A DNA stretch of 7,666 nt from Pseudomonadota bacterium (lineage in GTDB: Bacteria; Pseudomonadota; Alphaproteobacteria; Reyranellales; Reyranellaceae), in the NCBI GenBank assembly GCA_023436825.1, contig JAEZHS010000282.1, positions 1 to 7,666 of the forward strand, written 5' to 3'. Positions 5,393-7,666 of the stretch are shown here, piece by piece. Position numbers and translations under genes: made by a program. Position 1 is the stretch's first letter; every line of letters starts with the position of its first letter. The notes beneath the pieces were generated by a model. The model saw nothing but the letters and a program-made list of their open reading frames with translations, was not told the origin of the DNA and did no database searches.

Positions 5393-6439
5393 TCAGTTTC
5401 GCCTGAAGTTGAGCGGCAGGATAAAGGTGTGCTGGGCCCCCGGAATGTCGTCGGGCAACGGCATGTACGGGCCGGCCGCACGGACCATGCTGACGGTGAA
5501 ACTGTCCAGCGTCGACGATCCGCTGGAACGGCTGACGCCGGCATCGACAAGCCGACCGTCACGGGCGATCGTGATGCGCAACACGACGGTCCCCGCCTCG
5601 GCCGTGGCGTTGCGCACGAACTGCTGATGCTGCGACAGCTTCTGGGCAACGTACCAGAGGTATTGGTCTTCCAGACGTTTGTTGCCGTAGGTCTGGGCGG
5701 GATTGACGAGATTCGGCGCCTGGCGCGAAGCCTGCTGGTCGCTCGGCGGCGGTGGCAGATTGGAGAGTGGCGAGGATTTCAAGGCCTGCTGCTGTTGCGG
5801 CCGAGGCGCCGGCGGTGGCGCCGGCTGTACGCGGGGTTGGGTCGGCGGCGGCGCCTGGGGAGCGGGCGGCGGCGGCGCGGGCGGCCTCGGGACTTCCTGA
5901 GAGGTGACCGGTGGCGGCGGCGCATCGAGCGGCGGCAGCTCGCTTTCGAGCGTACGCGCCGGCGGTGGCGGAGGAGGCGGGGGAGGCGGCGTGGCGAGCG
6001 CCTGCTGCTGCTCGACCTTGGGAGGCTCGGGTTGCGTCGCTTCCTGGGCCGGGGTCTCGGGCTTGGGCGGCGCGGGCTGCTCGCTGCCCGGGGTCGTCGC
6101 CTTGGGATCGGGATTGGGGGAGAACGGCGTCAAGCCGAGGCGCATCGGCGGCGTGGGGGCGGCGGGCGCGGGCGGCGGCGCTGTGGGCGCTGGCGCTGCG
6201 GGTACTGCAGACCGGGCCGACGGTTCGGGTGTGGGCGGCGGTTGCGGCGGCTCGGCCGGCTTCGGGGCTTCCTGTTCCATCGTGATGGCGATCACGTCGG
6301 GCGTGGTGTCGACATAGCGCAGCGGGGAGATCCAGTAGAGCGCCGCCGCGACGGCAAGGTGCAGTGTCGTCGTCATCGCCACGGCGACGGGCGACATATG
6401 GTCGGAGCGCGCGTAGGAGAGGCTTACTGCGTGGGCCAC
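5393..6439 (-). CDS. TonB-family energy transducer, paralogue 2, very proline-rich
   Basis: This 348-residue protein has the same plan as its downstream neighbour: a 14-residue tail before Met15, a membrane anchor (about 17-38, VAVAMTTTLHLAVAAALYWIS) with His27 and Thr23 spaced as in the TonB Ser16/His20 pair, a long periplasmic linker (about 55-245) and a C-terminal domain (about 255-348) containing GTVVLRITIARDGRLVDAGV. The linker is longer and more extreme, with ten consecutive prolines at 151-160 and many PPP runs. This implies dependence on elongation factor P and an extended, periplasm-spanning shape. The start is GTG at 6439, with only a weak GGGG upstream; this leader resembles that of paralogue 1. 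It is the first gene of the probable two-gene minus-strand operon. The receptor partner and motor are unknown, and iron or haem uptake is only suggested by the neighbourhood. Confidence 0.82.
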   Translation of the reverse strand: MAHAVSLSYARSDHMSPVAVAMTTTLHLAVAAALYWISPLRYVDTTPDVIAITMEQEAPKPAEPPQPPPTPEPSARSAVPAAPAPTAPPPAPAAPTPPMRLGLTPFSPNPDPKATTPGSEQPAPPKPETPAQEATQPEPPKVEQQQALATPPPPPPPPPPARTLESELPPLDAPPPPVTSQEVPRPPAPPPPAPQAPPPTQPRVQPAPPPAPRPQQQQALKSSPLSNLPPPPSDQQASRQAPNLVNPAQTYGNKRLEDQYLWYVAQKLSQHQQFVRNATAEAGTVVLRITIARDGRLVDAGVSRSSGSSTLDSFTVSMVRAAGPYMPLPDDIPGAQHTFILPLNFRRN

Positions 6440-6739
6440 GGTGACCCCGTTTCTACGTCCCAGCCGCGGGGGCCGCTAGGGGCTCGTCACAGAGGTTTGG
6501 CGGTTGATCGGCCTGCACGTCGGTCGAGCGACGCAAGCCATGGTATGACGGCGGTGGCAGCTCCCAGATATGGCCCTTCCTGGAGCCTCAAAAGTCGCAA
6601 CAAAAGAACCCGGCCTCGCCGGCGGATTGCTGCGATCCCGATGTGAACGGCGGTTATTGAAAAGCACTTCTGTTCTCATTAGAGTGCGAGGGTCCAGCGT
6701 GAGGGGCAGCAGAAATGCAGAAATTCACACGCCGAGCCG
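6440..6739. other. 300-base gap between tonB-like gene 2 and the SH3 gene
   Basis: No convincing gene is seen here. It must hold the minus-strand promoter of the TonB-like pair; the best -10 found on that strand is TCTAAT (6683-6678), but no good -35 accompanies it. On the plus strand TTGAAA (6657-6662), 17 bases, TAGAGT (6680-6685) forms a better promoter-like pair with no gene downstream. No Irr-box-like palindrome was found. Small open frames in it look like noise. Confidence 0.5.
6657..6685 (+). promoter_or_regulatory. Orphan plus-strand promoter-like pair
   Basis: TTGAAA and TAGAGT, 17 bases apart, each match the sigma-70 consensus at 4 or more of 6 positions. The only thing downstream on this strand is a hairpin at 6732-6756, so a transcript of about 70 bases could be made, antisense to the end of the SH3 gene. 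This may be chance. Confidence 0.25.
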
Positions 6740-6756
6740 CTAGTTTATCGGCTCGG
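6732..6756. terminator. Hairpin across the SH3 gene stop codon
   Basis: CCGAGCC (6732-6738) and GGCTCGG (6750-6756) form a perfect 7-bp stem with an 11-base loop. On the minus strand the loop contains the TAG stop of the SH3 gene, followed by GTGTGAATTTCTG, which is not a real T-run. On the plus strand ATTTGT follows. It may act as a weak terminator in either direction. Confidence 0.35.
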
Positions 6757-7276
6757 ATTTGTAGACGCCCCACATGCCGGTGCGTTCGATCCAGCCGCTG
6801 ACGCCGGCCGCCCTGACCCGGCACCAGTCGCCCGTACAGGAGCGGATTTCGCCCACCACCTCGGGCTCGAGCTTGGCGACGACCTCGGCCGAGGTTGCCG
6901 GCGTCTTGTGCAGGGCGGCAGGCTTGGCCGCGATGATGAAGGAGCGCTTGCCGCTCAGCAGGCTCTGATGGACCCAGCCGCTCGCCCCCTGCCAATCGCG
7001 GATTTTCCGCCAATTCTCGAACTCGGCGACGATCTCGACCGGCATGCTCTTGCGCTTGAAGACCCAGTCGACCGGGTAGCGCGAACCGGGGCCGGTGCGG
7101 ACATTGACCTCGTCGGACCTGAGCGAGGCGAAGCGGGGAATCGGCAGGCCCGAGCCCTTCCGTTGCTGGGCGCTGGTCGACTTGTCGCCGGCCTGCGGGG
7201 CGGCCGCCACGGGCAGGCCGAAGGCCGCCAATGCGACGAAGCTAGCCCAAAGCCGGACCGACGATCGGATTCCCAT
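6740..7276 (-). CDS. Exported protein with two bacterial SH3-like domains
   Basis: The 178-residue product has a likely Sec signal peptide (MGIRSSVRLWASFVALAAF, cleavage near residues 24-26 in VAAA), a short polar linker, and two SH3-like repeats. The first spans about 48-112, with the classic VNVRTGPGSRYPV and GASGWVHQSLL motifs. The second spans about 115-172, with GDWCRVRAAGVSGWIERTGMWGVY. Cys147 and Cys152 could form a disulfide in the second repeat. Such domains usually bind peptidoglycan or peptides in the periplasm, but no catalytic domain is attached, so the role is unknown; it may be a cell-wall binding or scaffold protein. The ATG at 7276 is used because it gives a complete signal peptide; AGGCG and a more distant GAGGT lie upstream. 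It is divergent from the 2-hydroxyacid dehydrogenase gene, with 156 bases between them. Confidence 0.88.
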   Translation of the reverse strand: MGIRSSVRLWASFVALAAFGLPVAAAPQAGDKSTSAQQRKGSGLPIPRFASLRSDEVNVRTGPGSRYPVDWVFKRKSMPVEIVAEFENWRKIRDWQGASGWVHQSLLSGKRSFIIAAKPAALHKTPATSAEVVAKLEPEVVGEIRSCTGDWCRVRAAGVSGWIERTGMWGVYKSEPIN

Positions 7277-7366
7277 CGACGCCTATATACCTCAAATCTC
7301 CGCGTCGGGCGACAACCACTTGAAAGAATGGGATTTTTCGTCCCAGGGTGCGTAATGTCCGATGGC

Positions 7367-7394
7367 TGGACAAGGCGCGCTTTGTATTGCTAAT
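7367..7394 (+). promoter_or_regulatory. Candidate promoter of the 2-hydroxyacid dehydrogenase gene
   Basis: TGGACA (7367-7372, 5 of 6 matches) and GCTAAT (7389-7394, 4 of 6) are 16 bases apart. Transcription would begin near 7401, leaving a leader of about 32 bases. A short inverted repeat, TGGGA then TCCCA around TTTTTCG, lies upstream at about 7329-7345 and could be a regulator site or chance. Confidence 0.4.
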
Positions 7395-7432
7395 CGGGCT
7401 CATCCCCTGACGCGCCAGCCGGTCCCGATTAC

Positions 7433-7666
7433 ATGCCGACAAGTTCCAAGAAAAAGCCGCTGGTAATCGTCACCCGGAAGCTGCCGGATGCGATCGAGAC
7501 CCGGTTGATGGAGCTGTTCGATACGCGGCTCAACGCCGACGACAAGCCGCTGAGCTCGACCCAGCTCGTCGAGGCGGTGAAGACGGCCGATGTGCTGGTG
7601 CCCACGGTGACCGACCGCATCGACAGCCGTGTGCTGGCGCAGGCTGGGCCGCGGCTGAAGCTGATC
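7433..7666 (+). CDS. D-isomer 2-hydroxyacid dehydrogenase, N-terminal part (3' end beyond window)
   Basis: The 78 visible codons start MPTSSKKKPLVIVTRKLPDA and match the N-terminal catalytic half of D-2-hydroxyacid dehydrogenases of the glyoxylate/hydroxypyruvate reductase type. These cytoplasmic enzymes reduce 2-oxo acids with NAD(P)H. The pattern of a first beta strand (PLVIVTRKLP), a helix (AIETRLMELF), then TADVLVPTVTDRIDSRVLAQAGPRLKLI corresponds to the flavodoxin-like substrate-binding subdomain. The Rossmann NAD-binding motif and the catalytic Arg, Glu and His lie beyond the window, so substrate cannot be told; the family is about 320-335 residues. The ATG at 7433 is the only usable start, because an in-frame TAA at 7391 precedes it and no GTG or TTG lies between. 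The ribosome binding site is poor. Confidence 0.85.
   Translation, partial: MPTSSKKKPLVIVTRKLPDAIETRLMELFDTRLNADDKPLSSTQLVEAVKTADVLVPTVTDRIDSRVLAQAGPRLKLI

Noticed and set aside
5904..6317. Gly/Ser-rich plus-strand frame resembling a structural or PE_PGRS-like protein
   Set aside because: It is the complement of the polyproline linker, so the glycine richness is an artefact of strand.
5078..6646. 522-codon plus-strand frame rich in Arg and Gly
   Set aside because: It is the complement of the proline-rich TonB-like coding region; Arg/Gly repeats are what such complement frames give.

Overview
The window is GC-rich, densely packed chromosomal DNA from an alphaproteobacterium. The main evidence is an Irr-type Fur-family regulator divergent from fabA-fabB (a pairing I recall from Rhizobiales and Rhodospirillales genomes), a candidate Irr operator, and the overall codon and GC character. 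The genus cannot be fixed from sequence alone. No RNA genes, insertion sequences, CRISPR arrays or prophage were seen.

Layout. (1) Minus strand, 1-1279: fabB (3' end outside the window) and fabA, the anaerobic-type unsaturated fatty acid branch, with 4 bases between them and a plausible fabA promoter at 1310-1338. (2) Plus strand, 1393-1812: a cysteine-free Irr regulator, followed by a hairpin. (3) Plus strand, 1867-4431: a three-gene cassette preceded by nested palindromes that match an Irr box. The genes are a rubredoxin-less rubrerythrin (1981-2400), a strong intrinsic terminator (2420-2446), a soluble HdrD/GlpC-like Fe-S protein with two ferredoxin-type clusters and two CCG-type domains (2492-3847), and a DUF3501 protein (3844-4431) that overlaps it by ATGA. 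(4) Minus strand, 4456-6439: two tandem TonB-family proteins, clearly paralogous, with similar leaders and GTG starts. (5) A gap of about 300 bases (6440-6739) with no convincing gene. (6) Minus strand, 6740-7276: an exported protein with two bacterial SH3-like domains. (7) Plus strand, 7433-7666: the first 78 codons of a D-2-hydroxyacid dehydrogenase, running off the window.

How it fits together. The central part reads as an iron- and peroxide-related module. Irr is encoded next to a probable Irr-controlled rubrerythrin operon. The rubrerythrin would need a reductant, and the linked Fe-S protein is a natural candidate electron donor or relay; DUF3501 has no assigned role. This rubrerythrin, CCG Fe-S protein and DUF3501 trio is the best candidate in the window for a poorly described system. 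The two TonB-like proteins next to it could power iron or haem uptake, but no ExbB, ExbD or receptor gene is visible, so that link is only suggestive.
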